64,000 nt of DNA from Negativicutes bacterium (GTDB lineage Bacteria; Bacillota; Negativicutes; Veillonellales; Veillonellaceae): the NCBI GenBank assembly GCA_009929605.1, contig SAAC01000001.1:27304-91303 (forward strand), written 5' to 3'. The position numbers and the translations under genes are program-made. How positions within the stretch are numbered: position 1 is the first letter of the stretch; every line of letters starts with the position of its first letter. The notes under the pieces are model-generated. The model was given only the letters and a program-made list of their open reading frames with translations, was not told the DNA's origin and made no database searches. Shown piece after piece: positions 1 to 9,061 of the stretch.

Positions 1-1271
1 TTTACATTTAATACAGAACGTCGACAATTCCCCAAGAAATAACCGAACCCCTCTTCTGTTCTTGCAATATGTGTAATATGGGCCATAATTGTTTTCCCAA
101 TGGTACTCGTGAAATAGGTATACCATAGGTATGCCAATTCTTGATCGGGGAACATCCAGTATACACCTTGGTCCGGTGCTTGTGTAGTTAATACTACCTC
201 TACATCTTCACCATCTTGTTTGAAAGCTACCATATACGCACCTTCTGCCGCGAAACTTGTACGTGTAGTCACTGGCACACGACTGTCTAAAGAATAGATA
301 CCATCTTGACCTAATGTGGGATCCATTTGCCCCCCCGGTAATAATATAGATCGCAGAGATAGTGCATAATTAAGTACAGTAAATACCGTCATATCACCAA
401 ATACGCCATGTGGCAATTTAATGAATGCCGTTTCCTTCCATTCGTTGCCATCAAATTCACGAACACCGATGTTCATTTTCTTTACATCGGCCGGTCCATA
501 AATAATTTCATAAGCCCCTAGTGGTGCCCATTCACAGATTTTTTCAATCCGCTTTTGTGTAAGGAAGAATTGTAGAGCCATTTTATTTAGGCCTACTTGT
601 GCTTGCGCCATAGTAGATGGTACAAACAAACGTGCTGTGCCATATTGTACGAGATTATTAAGACCATTGGCCACTTCTTCTACAATATCTTCACATGGTT
701 TAAACATGCCCACAGATGCAGTCACAATATGATCAAAGTAACTAGCATGTGGCCAACGATTAATGATTTGCGCCATTGGATATAGACGAGACAATACGCT
801 ATAGCATACAGGAGATGCTGTATAGAGCACTACCTTCTTAGGCTCAAAGGATTGTAAAATCTCCTCTATCATGCACGCATATTCTTCTACATAGGCGAAC
901 AATACGAGATGATCTGTATCCTTGTGAGCTTCGATGCTTTCACGAATAGGAGTTTCCCATTGATGACCAGCATCAATGCCCTCTAAATAATCTGTATCAG
1001 TAATAAAATCAATAAGATTAATCGCGAAAGATGGACCATAAATTTTAGTCATCGTTTCTTCATCATATGGTATTGGACCAAATGCCTCTGAGGTAGAACG
1101 TTCTGCCAATTTATAGAGAGCCTCCGATGTTAATCCCCACTCGCGAGCATGTGCATTAGAGGAAACCAATTGATCTAGTGCTTGGAAACGCATCAATTCG
1201 TTTACCATATCGATGCCTTCCAAATTATGAGATTTATATAATTCAATAATGGATTGATATTTTTCTAACAT
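1..1271 (-). CDS. Conserved hypothetical protein, 3' end outside window
   Basis: An open frame of about 423 codons runs from an ATG at 1271 to the left edge with no stop, so the C-terminus is missing. The protein starts MLEKYQSIIELYKSHNLEGI. I do not recognise the family. It looks soluble: no signal peptide or membrane helix is evident, and it is rich in acidic and aromatic residues. The start codon lies one base after the stop of nth, so the two genes are probably cotranscribed and translationally coupled. A degenerate methyltransferase-like fold is possible but nothing in the motifs proves it. Confidence 0.75.
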   Translation of the reverse strand, partial: MLEKYQSIIELYKSHNLEGIDMVNELMRFQALDQLVSSNAHAREWGLTSEALYKLAERSTSEAFGPIPYDEETMTKIYGPSFAINLIDFITDTDYLEGIDAGHQWETPIRESIEAHKDTDHLVLFAYVEEYACMIEEILQSFEPKKVVLYTASPVCYSVLSRLYPMAQIINRWPHASYFDHIVTASVGMFKPCEDIVEEVANGLNNLVQYGTARLFVPSTMAQAQVGLNKMALQFFLTQKRIEKICEWAPLGAYEIIYGPADVKKMNIGVREFDGNEWKETAFIKLPHGVFGDMTVFTVLNYALSLRSILLPGGQMDPTLGQDGIYSLDSRVPVTTRTSFAAEGAYMVAFKQDGEDVEVVLTTQAPDQGVYWMFPDQELAYLWYTYFTSTIGKTIMAHITHIARTEEGFGYFLGNCRRSVLNV

Positions 1272-1272
1272 A

Positions 1273-1911
1273 TTACACAACCTTTCCGGCGGATGGGCAT
1301 ACATGCGCCAGCATACATTCCCCACATAATGGTTTACGTGCCTTGCAGAGGCGACGTCCATGATAAATTAACCAATGATGAGCTGCACTCCATTTATCCT
1401 TTGGAATGGCTTTTTGTAATTTTAATTCCATTTCCTCTGGTGTGGAGGCTACGCCTAATTTTAATCGATTAGATACACGGAATACATGAGTATCTACAGC
1501 GATTGCTGGTGTACCATATAGAACAGACACGACCACATTCGCCGTCTTGCGTCCTACCCCTGGTAATTCAATGAGCTGCTCGAATTCGTGAGGTACCTCC
1601 CCCTTATATTGATGCACCAAAATATCGCAGGTCTTAATCAAATTATTAGCCTTTGATTTGTAGAGTCCACAATCCTTGATGAGCATTTCCAGTTTTTTGA
1701 CACCAATGGATAACATCGCTGCTGGTGTATTTAATTCAGGGAAAATACGGCGAGTTACAATATTTACACGTTCGTCCGTGCATTGTGCAGAGAGCACAAC
1801 GGCTACTAATAATTCAAAATCATCGGAATATTCTAATGCCGGTTTCGCATCAAAATACGTTTCTTCTAATATACGGAGTTGCTCCGCTTTAATCGCTTTC
1901 GTTACACGCAT
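1273..1911 (-). CDS. nth: Endonuclease III (DNA glycosylase/AP lyase)
   Basis: Base-excision repair enzyme that removes oxidised pyrimidines and nicks abasic sites. The 212-residue protein has the helix-hairpin-helix LPGVGRKTANVV (about 116-127) with catalytic Lys122, the catalytic Asp140 in VDTHVFRVSNRL, and the C-terminal [4Fe-4S] ligands C189, C196, C199 and C205 in the family's C-x6-C-x2-C-x5-C spacing. The start was placed at the internal ATG at 1911 because AAAGGAG sits just upstream; the open frame extends 17 codons further without a ribosome site. Length is normal for the family. It leads a probable two-gene unit with the unknown gene that follows. Confidence 0.96.
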   Translation of the reverse strand: MRVTKAIKAEQLRILEETYFDAKPALEYSDDFELLVAVVLSAQCTDERVNIVTRRIFPELNTPAAMLSIGVKKLEMLIKDCGLYKSKANNLIKTCDILVHQYKGEVPHEFEQLIELPGVGRKTANVVVSVLYGTPAIAVDTHVFRVSNRLKLGVASTPEEMELKLQKAIPKDKWSAAHHWLIYHGRRLCKARKPLCGECMLAHVCPSAGKVV

Positions 1912-2037
1912 GATGCTCCTTTCTACACTTGTGAAAGTACTATAATGCTTTCTATTATACATTTACAATTATATAGTATTCATCGCTTCTAGTCTATGTA
2001 TGAACACTTTTAGTCTATATCAAAAACAAGTAGTATA

Positions 2038-2065
2038 TTGAAAAACAGCATACCTATGGTACAAT
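2038..2065 (+). promoter_or_regulatory. Candidate sigma-70 promoter for the UPF0291 gene
   Basis: TTGAAA at 2038-2043 and TACAAT at 2060-2065 with a 16-base spacer, about 95 bases upstream of the start codon at 2162. Sequence match only. Confidence 0.5.
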
Positions 2066-2161
2066 AATAACCGATGAAAATCATAGTGACAGTATTTTTA
2101 CCAATATACAACAGGTATAACCTCATTTATCCTTGCCATGTAATTATATTAGGAGTTACCC

Positions 2162-2377
2162 ATGAATATTAACGATACAATAAAACGCATTAATGAGCTA
2201 GCCCATAAAAAAAAATCTGGCCAACCTCTTACAGAAGCAGAACTCGCTGAAAAGAAAAAGTTATATGATATCTACCTCGGATTCATTCGTGGTCAAGTGA
2301 CCCAAACGTTAGACCGTGTGGAATTTGTTGAGGCCGATGGATCTATTACCCCTGCCAAACAAAAGAAAACACAATGA
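2162..2377 (+). CDS. UPF0291 (DUF896) family small protein
   Basis: A 71-residue charged protein beginning MNINDTIKRINELAHKKKSG, with the family pattern of an 'INELA' helix, a Lys/Glu-rich turn and a second helix 'YLGFIRGQV', ending in a loose Lys/Gln-rich tail. It resembles B. subtilis YnzC (two-helix proteins of about 75 residues, function not well defined). An AGGAG site lies 6 bases before the ATG. It is a single-gene unit on the plus strand, with its own promoter and a strong terminator, divergent from nth. Confidence 0.85.
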   Translation: MNINDTIKRINELAHKKKSGQPLTEAELAEKKKLYDIYLGFIRGQVTQTLDRVEFVEADGSITPAKQKKTQ

Positions 2378-2446
2378 TGAGAACTTCTTTCCTCCCTATT
2401 GGGGGCATGACCCAAAGTAATGACATGTAACTATAACAACATATAG

Positions 2447-2535
2447 AAGACCGCCTAAGCACTGAACTCTCCCCCTAATGTTAGACCTAGTATTCTAACG
2501 TTAGGGGACAGTTCACACTGCTTGGACGGTCTTTT
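2447..2535 (+). terminator. Very long inverted-repeat terminator
   Basis: Two imperfect arms of about 38 bases (2447-2484 and 2493-2533) around an 8-base loop, followed by TTTT. It closes the UPF0291 gene. The stem is far longer than other terminators in this window. Confidence 0.8.
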
Positions 2536-2647
2536 ATTATATACCACACTATATATCCAACTACGAGAGTTATGACACAACTATTTTTATTAAATTAACC
2601 TTTTATCATAAATCAAATTTTACACCTAAATTTTTCTTACCGTAATC

Positions 2648-4297
2648 TTAGTTATCATTACCAATAAACTCTCGCAACAAACTTCTCTTCGGAACAAAAG
2701 AGCCGTCCAATTCCTTAAATGGTGATAGAAAGCGAATCAAATGGTGTGCCAACGGATAATATTCATCATCTTTTGAAACAGATTCTAATAATGGCATTGC
2801 CTCTTTCTTCAATACTGGCAACTCATAAATAAGAGCTGAATTAAATATGATATCCGCATCCTCTTGAAAAGGGAAAATATTTGTTTCCTCCCCTTTTCGT
2901 ACATCTCGCCACATTTTAAACGTTCGTTGCGCATTAGCCCCTCTAAATTTAAAATCGCGCACTAAACGACGAACTAAACGAGTATCAGAGGTAGAAATAC
3001 GATTGTGATCATTAATAGCTAACTGAGTTAATGCACCTAAATAAATTTTTATCTTTTCATAGCGAGGTACAATGCGACTTAAATCATCATTAAGGGCATG
3101 CAATCCTTCTACCACAACAATAGAATTAGATTCCAACTGTACGGCATCATCTCTAAAAGTCCTAGAACCATCAGTAAAATGGAATGTCGGTAAATGAACG
3201 GCCTTGCCTTCATAGAGGTCACGAATATTTTCATTAAACAGGTCAATATCCAATGCGGCTATCGACTCAAAATCATAATCACCATTCGGTAATTTCGGGG
3301 TTTTACTTCTTTCATAGAAATAATCATCTAGAGATAACATCAACGGTTTACGATCATTAATACGCAGTTGTGTACACAATCGTTTCGTAAATGTCGTTTT
3401 CCCTGCCGAAGATGGTCCAGCAATTAACACTAATTTAATAGCCGGAGACTGTGCCACAATCATATCAGCAATACTAGCCTGCTTTTTCTCTTGTAAACCT
3501 TCAGCAAGCTCAATAATATCTGTAATTTCTCCTGTATCAATATAATGATTTAATTGATTCACATAAGAACAATCAAGTATTCGTCCCCACTGCTTTGCCT
3601 CTAAAAAGACTTTAGCAAATTTAGGTATTTCTTCATAGGGTTCTAATACATAAGGATCATCGATATCTGGATATTTCAGTAAAAATCCTGGTGCATAATG
3701 TTGCAACTCAAATAGTTCTGCATATGTTAATGATGGTAACATGGGGCCAAAATAATAATCTGCCATATCCCCATTACGATAATAAGTCACATCTACGCGT
3801 TCCATATGTTCAAGTAAAGCAGCGTCATCCGCCTTGCCTACACCTTGCAAATATTCAATGGTTTCCTCACGTCCCACCTTAATCTTCTCTATGTCTGGAA
3901 ACTCATCTTGAATACGTTTCATCTGTGCTTCTAATTGATGTACGTGACGAACAGTTAATAGCTCTCCATCTGGAAACGTTAATTCACAATACAATGCTTT
4001 TCCCAATGAATGGGCAACACGAACATAACTATGGGGGAATAACATATCCGCGGCTCTAACTAGCATTAAAATTAAAGTTCGTTGATAGGCACTATGACCT
4101 TCCTGGGTATTAATCGTAATCCATCTAATATGAGCATCACACTTAATTATGGTTTGAAAGTCACTCACATCATTATTGATAGCCCCTAATACAATTGGAT
4201 ATTTGTCATGTGGCTTTAATAGATTATAGGCTTCGCCCAAAGTTGTTCCTTCTGGTATATTCACTGAGGAACCATAATTATCGGTAACAGTAAACAA
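2648..4297 (-). CDS. Uridine kinase-like nucleoside kinase with N-terminal TGS domain
   Basis: Predicted nucleoside kinase with a fused tRNA-synthetase-like N-terminus. The first 60 residues form a TGS-type domain (VTDNYGSSVNIPEGTTLGEA), residues about 60-270 resemble the threonyl-tRNA synthetase second additional domain, and the C-terminal half is a P-loop kinase: Walker A GPSSAGKTTF near 295, then LSLDDYFYE and VVVEGLHALN as in uridine/phosphoribulokinase enzymes. The open frame begins at a TTG at 4342, but the only good ribosome site (AGGGAGG) sits 7 bases before a second TTG at 4297, which also starts the TGS domain cleanly, so 4297 is chosen. The TGS fusion is known in Firmicute Udk-like proteins; its role is unclear. 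Confidence 0.88.
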   Translation of the reverse strand: MFTVTDNYGSSVNIPEGTTLGEAYNLLKPHDKYPIVLGAINNDVSDFQTIIKCDAHIRWITINTQEGHSAYQRTLILMLVRAADMLFPHSYVRVAHSLGKALYCELTFPDGELLTVRHVHQLEAQMKRIQDEFPDIEKIKVGREETIEYLQGVGKADDAALLEHMERVDVTYYRNGDMADYYFGPMLPSLTYAELFELQHYAPGFLLKYPDIDDPYVLEPYEEIPKFAKVFLEAKQWGRILDCSYVNQLNHYIDTGEITDIIELAEGLQEKKQASIADMIVAQSPAIKLVLIAGPSSAGKTTFTKRLCTQLRINDRKPLMLSLDDYFYERSKTPKLPNGDYDFESIAALDIDLFNENIRDLYEGKAVHLPTFHFTDGSRTFRDDAVQLESNSIVVVEGLHALNDDLSRIVPRYEKIKIYLGALTQLAINDHNRISTSDTRLVRRLVRDFKFRGANAQRTFKMWRDVRKGEETNIFPFQEDADIIFNSALIYELPVLKKEAMPLLESVSKDDEYYPLAHHLIRFLSPFKELDGSFVPKRSLLREFIGNDN

Positions 4298-4411
4298 TAC
4301 AGGACCCTCCCTCTCTATAAATAAGTACTTATTCTTAATCAATTATATCATATATCATATATCATGCGAGTATACTATAAATTATATTCTTAGCATACCA
4401 CATATAGAACC

Positions 4412-4452
4412 AAAAAAATAATGAGTGTTACTCAACAACACTCATTATTTTT
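4412..4452 (-). terminator. Intrinsic terminator after the aminotransferase gene
   Basis: Stem AATAATGAGTGTT / AACACTCATTATT around a 7-base loop, followed on the minus strand by seven T's. The symmetrical A/T tracts could let it work in both directions. Confidence 0.85.
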
Positions 4453-4526
4453 ACTAAACATTTTTTTCGCATTATAATTTTTTGTACTTACTAATATATT
4501 AGTATTCCAATTCTAGTAAAACCAAA

Positions 4527-5774
4527 TCATAGTTTACCCAAACGTTTCATAACCTCAAACATTTTACCTGCTAATCCCTTCATTTGACGTTTAGGGATAC
4601 CACAAGCAGCTACACGAATACCATTAGCTAGTGCGATAACATAAATATGGTCTTTTTTCAATTCTTCACAAATTTCAGTTGCTGAATCTGTAGGAATAGT
4701 AATAAAGAATCCACCATGGTATGGCAACATTGGTAAGCCACATTCCTCAGCTTCTTCCTTAAAAATATTGGCCCGTTCATGAATTAATACATCATATTGA
4801 TCTCGTTCAGCTTCATAAGCTTTATATTTCTCTTCATTAGCCACAAGATTTACAACTGTTTTCATGGCAGGTCGACAAATATTGGACCATGTAGCACGAG
4901 ATGTCATTTTATTAATTTCATAAAATTCATCAGCTACATCTTTATCAGCAGAAACACCAATCATAGCGCCAACGCGTTGACCGTACATAGTAAAACCTTT
5001 AGAAATACTATAACAAACAACGGTGAGCATCTCTTTTGGCAAATTACCAAATTTTTTGAAGAATTTACGGACCGCCTCTTTATCACCGGAGTAATCAATA
5101 TAGGCTACATCAACCCCAATAATAATATTTTTACCAGAAGATGCTTTTGTTTTTAAGAAGTCTAAAATTTGATCCCAATCAGCTTCAGGAATGGAATATC
5201 CTGTTGGATTATTACCTGGAGTGTTGAAAATCATAACAATATTATCTTGTTTTTCACAAAGAGTATTTACCTTAGCTTGGAAGTCAACATGATTGAATTT
5301 GTTTTCATCATCAAATAAAGAATACGTAACTAATGTACGACCACAGTCATTACACATAACTTTATAAGAGCCCCAATACCAATCGGCAGTCAACACTTCA
5401 TCACCAATATCAGTATAGTTATAAATTAAATGATGGACACCGCCAGTTCCCCCAGCAGTAGCAATATCACGAATATAACCTTCTGGCTTATAATTACCAA
5501 AACAAAGATTTTGGACAGCCTCAAGGAATTCAGGAATACCTTCGATTGGTGCATATCCCACATAATCTGCATCAGGAAGATTGAGATACGCCTCTTTTAC
5601 AGTTTTAAGAAATACAAGATTTCCATCTTCATTTAAAATAGATCCAACTGTGCCATTTAATACGTTTTCCTTGCCAATAGCTTTTGCATCAGCTTGCGCC
5701 TGTCCTGATGTTACAAAGATTACATCTTTCAGTTTTTTCCCTTTTGCATGTTTTGCTGCTAAACTTGTTGCCAT
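4527..5774 (-). CDS. PLP-dependent aminotransferase, class I/II
   Basis: Fold-type I aminotransferase of 415 residues. Visible motifs are the glycine turn ATAGGTGGVHH, TPGNNPTG near 185-192, the Asp/Tyr pair in GVDVAYIDY, the PLP lysine in YSISKGF (about Lys259) and the C-terminal substrate Arg in NGIRVAACG. Its N-terminal half (NGTVGSILNEDGNLVFLKTVKEAY) is like aromatic/aspartate aminotransferases of the TyrB type. The ATG at 5774 is preferred over that at 5786 because AGGATGG is at usable distance only from the former. It stands alone between two terminators, so the amino acid used cannot be told from context. Confidence 0.9.
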   Translation of the reverse strand: MATSLAAKHAKGKKLKDVIFVTSGQAQADAKAIGKENVLNGTVGSILNEDGNLVFLKTVKEAYLNLPDADYVGYAPIEGIPEFLEAVQNLCFGNYKPEGYIRDIATAGGTGGVHHLIYNYTDIGDEVLTADWYWGSYKVMCNDCGRTLVTYSLFDDENKFNHVDFQAKVNTLCEKQDNIVMIFNTPGNNPTGYSIPEADWDQILDFLKTKASSGKNIIIGVDVAYIDYSGDKEAVRKFFKKFGNLPKEMLTVVCYSISKGFTMYGQRVGAMIGVSADKDVADEFYEINKMTSRATWSNICRPAMKTVVNLVANEEKYKAYEAERDQYDVLIHERANIFKEEAEECGLPMLPYHGGFFITIPTDSATEICEELKKDHIYVIALANGIRVAACGIPKRQMKGLAGKMFEVMKRLGKL

Positions 5775-6002
5775 GAAGAACACCATCCTGTCTAAATAAG
5801 TAAATTACATACCTATCATACCCAAATAAGAGTATTTATACAACAGCTATACCAAAAAATTTTAAAATCTAGTAAAGAATATTGTATACACAATAGTTTT
5901 TAAGAAGTTGGAAGTTGGAAAATGACCAATAACTACTATAGCGGTCTATATATAGAGTATTATCTAACTAAACCGCATAAAAATCGTCAAATTTAGGTAT
6001 TT

Positions 6003-6037
6003 AAAAAGCGTCCAATCAAAGTGATTGGACGCTTTTA
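6003..6037. terminator. Bidirectional terminator downstream of the barrel gene
   Basis: Perfect 14-bp stem AAAAGCGTCCAATC / GATTGGACGCTTTT with a 5-base loop. A-rich and T-rich flanks fit termination of the minus-strand barrel gene and readthrough protection the other way. Confidence 0.85.
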
Positions 6038-6063
6038 TTATGCCTATTCTATCAACTCTAAAA

Positions 6064-6633
6064 TTAGAAAGAATAACCTACACCAGCGTGAATACCTTTA
6101 GCTGTTTTATCATTATTATCAATACTATATTTATCGTACCCGTAGTATACGTTCAAATCGATATCAGGCTTAAGTGCATAGGCTGCACCAACTTGGTAAG
6201 ATTGTTTAATATCGTTACCAAAACCAGCTTTTGCATAACCTTTAATACGATCAGTTAAATCTGTATGACCAATTACACCACCTTGGTAGCCAAATTCACT
6301 ATCTCCAGATTTAATGTAAGTACCCGCACCATAAATATTTACATTATTATGTACTTTATATACATATGTTAATTGATGATCTTTAATATCACCATTATCA
6401 GCATTAGTTTTTGAGTACCCATACTGTAATGCAGATTTGTCGCTCAAATCATGAGATAAAGATGCACCGAATCCATCATCACGACCGTCAGAACCGGATA
6501 CATGTTGATCAAAAGCATATTCTACCTGGATTTTAGAAGAATCTTTACTCATTTCTGTTACAGGTACTACTGAGGCAAATGCCGCACCAGTTACCAATGT
6601 AGCTGCTAATGCAGTCAAAATAATTTTTTTCAT
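6064..6633 (-). CDS. Small outer-membrane beta-barrel protein
   Basis: A 189-residue exported protein. Residues 1-20 are a signal peptide (MKKIILTALAATLVTGAAFA, cleavage after AFA). The mature part alternates polar and hydrophobic residues in short strands (QVEYAF, ALQYGYSKT, HQLTYVYKV, SYQVGAAYAL, DLNVYYGYDKY) and ends GVGYSF, the terminal aromatic residue expected of outer-membrane barrels. About eight strands can be counted, so it is an OmpW/OmpX-size barrel or small porin. Strong GGAGG site. It is a monocistronic gene downstream of ftsZ, and is direct evidence of a diderm envelope. Ligand or pore function is unknown. Confidence 0.85.
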   Translation of the reverse strand: MKKIILTALAATLVTGAAFASVVPVTEMSKDSSKIQVEYAFDQHVSGSDGRDDGFGASLSHDLSDKSALQYGYSKTNADNGDIKDHQLTYVYKVHNNVNIYGAGTYIKSGDSEFGYQGGVIGHTDLTDRIKGYAKAGFGNDIKQSYQVGAAYALKPDIDLNVYYGYDKYSIDNNDKTAKGIHAGVGYSF

Positions 6634-6771
6634 GTCTACTTCCTCCTGTATATAAACTAGAAAACTAGTTCCCCAACATAATAAAGACTAGAATAGATTA
6701 TTAATCATAACAAAATTCAAAGACTTAACAGCAATCGATTGTTATGAGGTCATACAATCATAAAACGACAA

Positions 6772-7788
6772 TTAGCGTTTCATGAATGTAGGGATATCTG
6801 GACCATTGTTAGGTGCAGAGAATGTTTTTTTGCCAAATTCAGGCACAGATTTGTTACTAGAACCAAAACCTGTAGCTACTACAGTGATTTGTACTTTGTC
6901 ACCCAAGTTATCATCGATAACGGAACCGAAGATGATGTTTGCATCAGGATCAGCGGCTTCAGAAATAATTTCTGCTGCTTCGTTAATTTCAAACAAACTC
7001 AAGTTGCTGCTACCACTGATGTTAAGTAAAACGCCTTTTGCACCTTCGATAGACGTTTCAAGCAATGGGCTGTTAATAGCCATTTTAGCAGCGTCAGCTG
7101 CACGGTTTTCACCTTCGCCAACACCAATCCCCATCAAAGCTTCGCCTTGATCAGTCATGATAGTTTTAACGTCAGCAAAGTCAAGATTGATAAGACCAGG
7201 TACTTGAATCAAATCAGAAATACCTTTGATACCTTGACGAAGAACATCATCAGCAGTACGGAATGCATCACTTAAGGAGCATTTTTTATCTACTACTTGT
7301 AGTAATTTATCATTAGGGATTGTAATGATAGTATCTACTTTTTGAGTCAAAAACTCGATACCTTTGTCAGCTTGTGCACGACGACGTTTACCTTCGAATG
7401 CGAAAGGTTTAGTTACCACACCAACTGTTAAAGCGCCTAATTCTTTAGCACATTCTGCAACGATTGGAGCAGCACCTGTACCAGTACCACCGCCCATACC
7501 TGCAGTTACGAATACCATGTCAGCACCATCAAGAGCTTTCATGATTTCTTCGCGAGATTCTTGAGCTGCTTCTTCACCAACTTGTGGATTTGCACCAGCA
7601 CCAAGACCTTTAGTTACTTTTTCACCCAATTGGATTTTAACATCTGCTTGGGACAATTCTAATACTTGGCTTTCTGTATTAGCAGACAAGAATTGTACGC
7701 CTTGAAGGCCACTTTCAATCATGCGGTTAACAGCATTATTGCCGCCACCACCGACACCAATAACTTTAATATTTGCAAAATCAGACAT
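6772..7788 (-). CDS. ftsZ: Cell division protein FtsZ
   Basis: Tubulin-like GTPase that forms the cytokinetic ring. The 338-residue protein has the nucleotide loop [13 protein letters not shown] near 12, the tubulin signature [10 protein letters not shown] near 101, the T7 region with catalytic Asp (NLDFADV) and the conserved C-terminal tip DIPTFMKR that binds membrane anchors. The variable linker before the tip is very short, so the protein is shorter than the roughly 380 residues of many bacteria. It ends the dcw cluster; a 220-bp gap separates it from sbp, where most Firmicutes carry ftsA. Confidence 0.98.
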   Translation of the reverse strand: MSDFANIKVIGVGGGGNNAVNRMIESGLQGVQFLSANTESQVLELSQADVKIQLGEKVTKGLGAGANPQVGEEAAQESREEIMKALDGADMVFVTAGMGGGTGTGAAPIVAECAKELGALTVGVVTKPFAFEGKRRRAQADKGIEFLTQKVDTIITIPNDKLLQVVDKKCSLSDAFRTADDVLRQGIKGISDLIQVPGLINLDFADVKTIMTDQGEALMGIGVGEGENRAADAAKMAINSPLLETSIEGAKGVLLNISGSSNLSLFEINEAAEIISEAADPDANIIFGSVIDDNLGDKVQITVVATGFGSSNKSVPEFGKKTFSAPNNGPDIPTFMKR

Positions 7789-8008
7789 CGAAGTTCCTCC
7801 TCTAATCGCTTTTATATCAATATATTATAACGCTTCTCATTAATATACTGCTTTACTTTTAATCAATTACTATTATTCTACAATAAATTTAGAAAAGTTT
7901 CCACTATTACAATATATCTTATGAGAATTAATAGTAAATGAAGTCATTAATAACTTTCACTATACGCATAATGAAAGGATATTTTGAATGATTAATGGAC
8001 TAAGTTTA

Positions 8009-8353
8009 CTATAAGCGTTTTGTCATAACTATATTTCGTATAGCAGATACATTTAAAAATACCCGAATTCCAAAGCCAATTAATGCTACATAGTATAAAT
8101 TAATACCAATTAAATTACCAATATACACTAAAAATACGGCAAGTACCATATTGGCCACAAAGCCAATGATAAAATTCTGTATATCAAATACTCGTTCTAG
8201 GGCTGCCCGACTGCCTCCAAATATAGCATCTAATGCCGCTAGTACAGCTACTGATGTATAGGGCGCATAATGTGCAGGAATCGATATGGGTGCAAACCAT
8301 CCTATTACACTCCCAAGTATGAGCCCCATTAAGGCAAAGATATAAATATTCAT
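8009..8353 (-). CDS. sbp: Small basic protein Sbp (DUF1290)
   Basis: A 114-residue integral membrane protein with about three to four helices, starting MNIYIFALMGLILGSVIGW and ending in basic MTKRL. It matches the small basic protein found between divIB and ftsA in Bacillus-type dcw clusters. Motifs such as YTSVAVLAALDAIFGGSRA are characteristic. The start overlaps the preceding DUF881 gene by 4 bases (ATGA). Its molecular role is not established; the neighbourhood links it to division. Confidence 0.9.
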   Translation of the reverse strand: MNIYIFALMGLILGSVIGWFAPISIPAHYAPYTSVAVLAALDAIFGGSRAALERVFDIQNFIIGFVANMVLAVFLVYIGNLIGINLYYVALIGFGIRVFLNVSAIRNIVMTKRL

Positions 8354-9036
8354 CCTTTACCTCCTTGCTCATTGGGTTGCAAATAATCAGATTTAAAGGT
8401 GCCTGTAAAGGCTGGTACTGCCACAGACTGTTCTTTTTTCACAGTCACCTTAATACCCCAATGTTTTAATGAATCTACAACCCCACCACGAAGTGTGAGT
8501 GCCGAATTTAATGTATCAGGATCACCAATAGCCGTCACAATAAATGGTGCACCAAAAACCTTACCATTTACAGTAATAGTTGGACCAGAGCAACGAATTT
8601 CACTTGTTCCAATTAATCGTTGATCGTTAATGGCTATAGCCTCTGCACCACCCGCACGAAGTTCATTAACTACACGTAAAATATCTTCATCATGGATGAT
8701 GTACAAATTTGGATTTTCTCCACTCTGTATAGGCGCCGAGCTATCTTCAATGGTAACAGATACACCCTTCCCTTTTACATTGGTCAGGCCTGCACGCAAT
8801 TTGAGTTGTTCATCCGCTATACCACCATCACTGACACCTTGCGATTTCATGTATTCCACTTGTTTGAGTAAATCGTCTCGTTCTTTTTGAACGGCCGTCA
8901 ATTGGACCGCCAAATCACCGGTACGTTGTAACCGAATATTTTCATCTATATTTTGTTGTGTCATCTTGTATTGAGTGACCACCATAAACCCCAATACAAA
9001 ACTTACCAACGCTATGGACCAGCGTTCATGTTTCAC
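8350..9036 (-). CDS. DUF881 family protein (YlxW/YlxX-like)
   Basis: A 228-residue protein with one N-terminal membrane helix (about 8-24), then a coiled-coil stretch (LQRTGDLAVQLTAVQKERDDLLKQ region, about 36-66) and the DUF881 domain with the typical NELRAGGAEAIAINDQR and RCSGPTI motifs. The start is GTG at 9036. In Bacillus the same family sits between divIB and sbp, as here. Topology places the domain outside the membrane. Function is not established; a division or cell-wall role is inferred from context. Confidence 0.88.
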   Translation of the reverse strand: MKHERWSIALVSFVLGFMVVTQYKMTQQNIDENIRLQRTGDLAVQLTAVQKERDDLLKQVEYMKSQGVSDGGIADEQLKLRAGLTNVKGKGVSVTIEDSSAPIQSGENPNLYIIHDEDILRVVNELRAGGAEAIAINDQRLIGTSEIRCSGPTITVNGKVFGAPFIVTAIGDPDTLNSALTLRGGVVDSLKHWGIKVTVKKEQSVAVPAFTGTFKSDYLQPNEQGGKG

Positions 9037-9061
9037 TTCTTAAATCTACCTCTTCTACGCA

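Noticed and set aside
597..785. Short plus-strand open frame
   Set aside because: It lies entirely within the minus-strand gene at 1-1271, with no ribosome site and no recognisable sequence.
4797..5156. Plus-strand open frame of 119 codons
   Set aside because: It is opposite the conserved aminotransferase gene, has biased low-complexity composition and no ribosome site.
6695..6760. Terminator for ftsZ
   Set aside because: A hairpin GATTGT...ACAATC exists, but no T run follows on the minus strand, so I could not support it.
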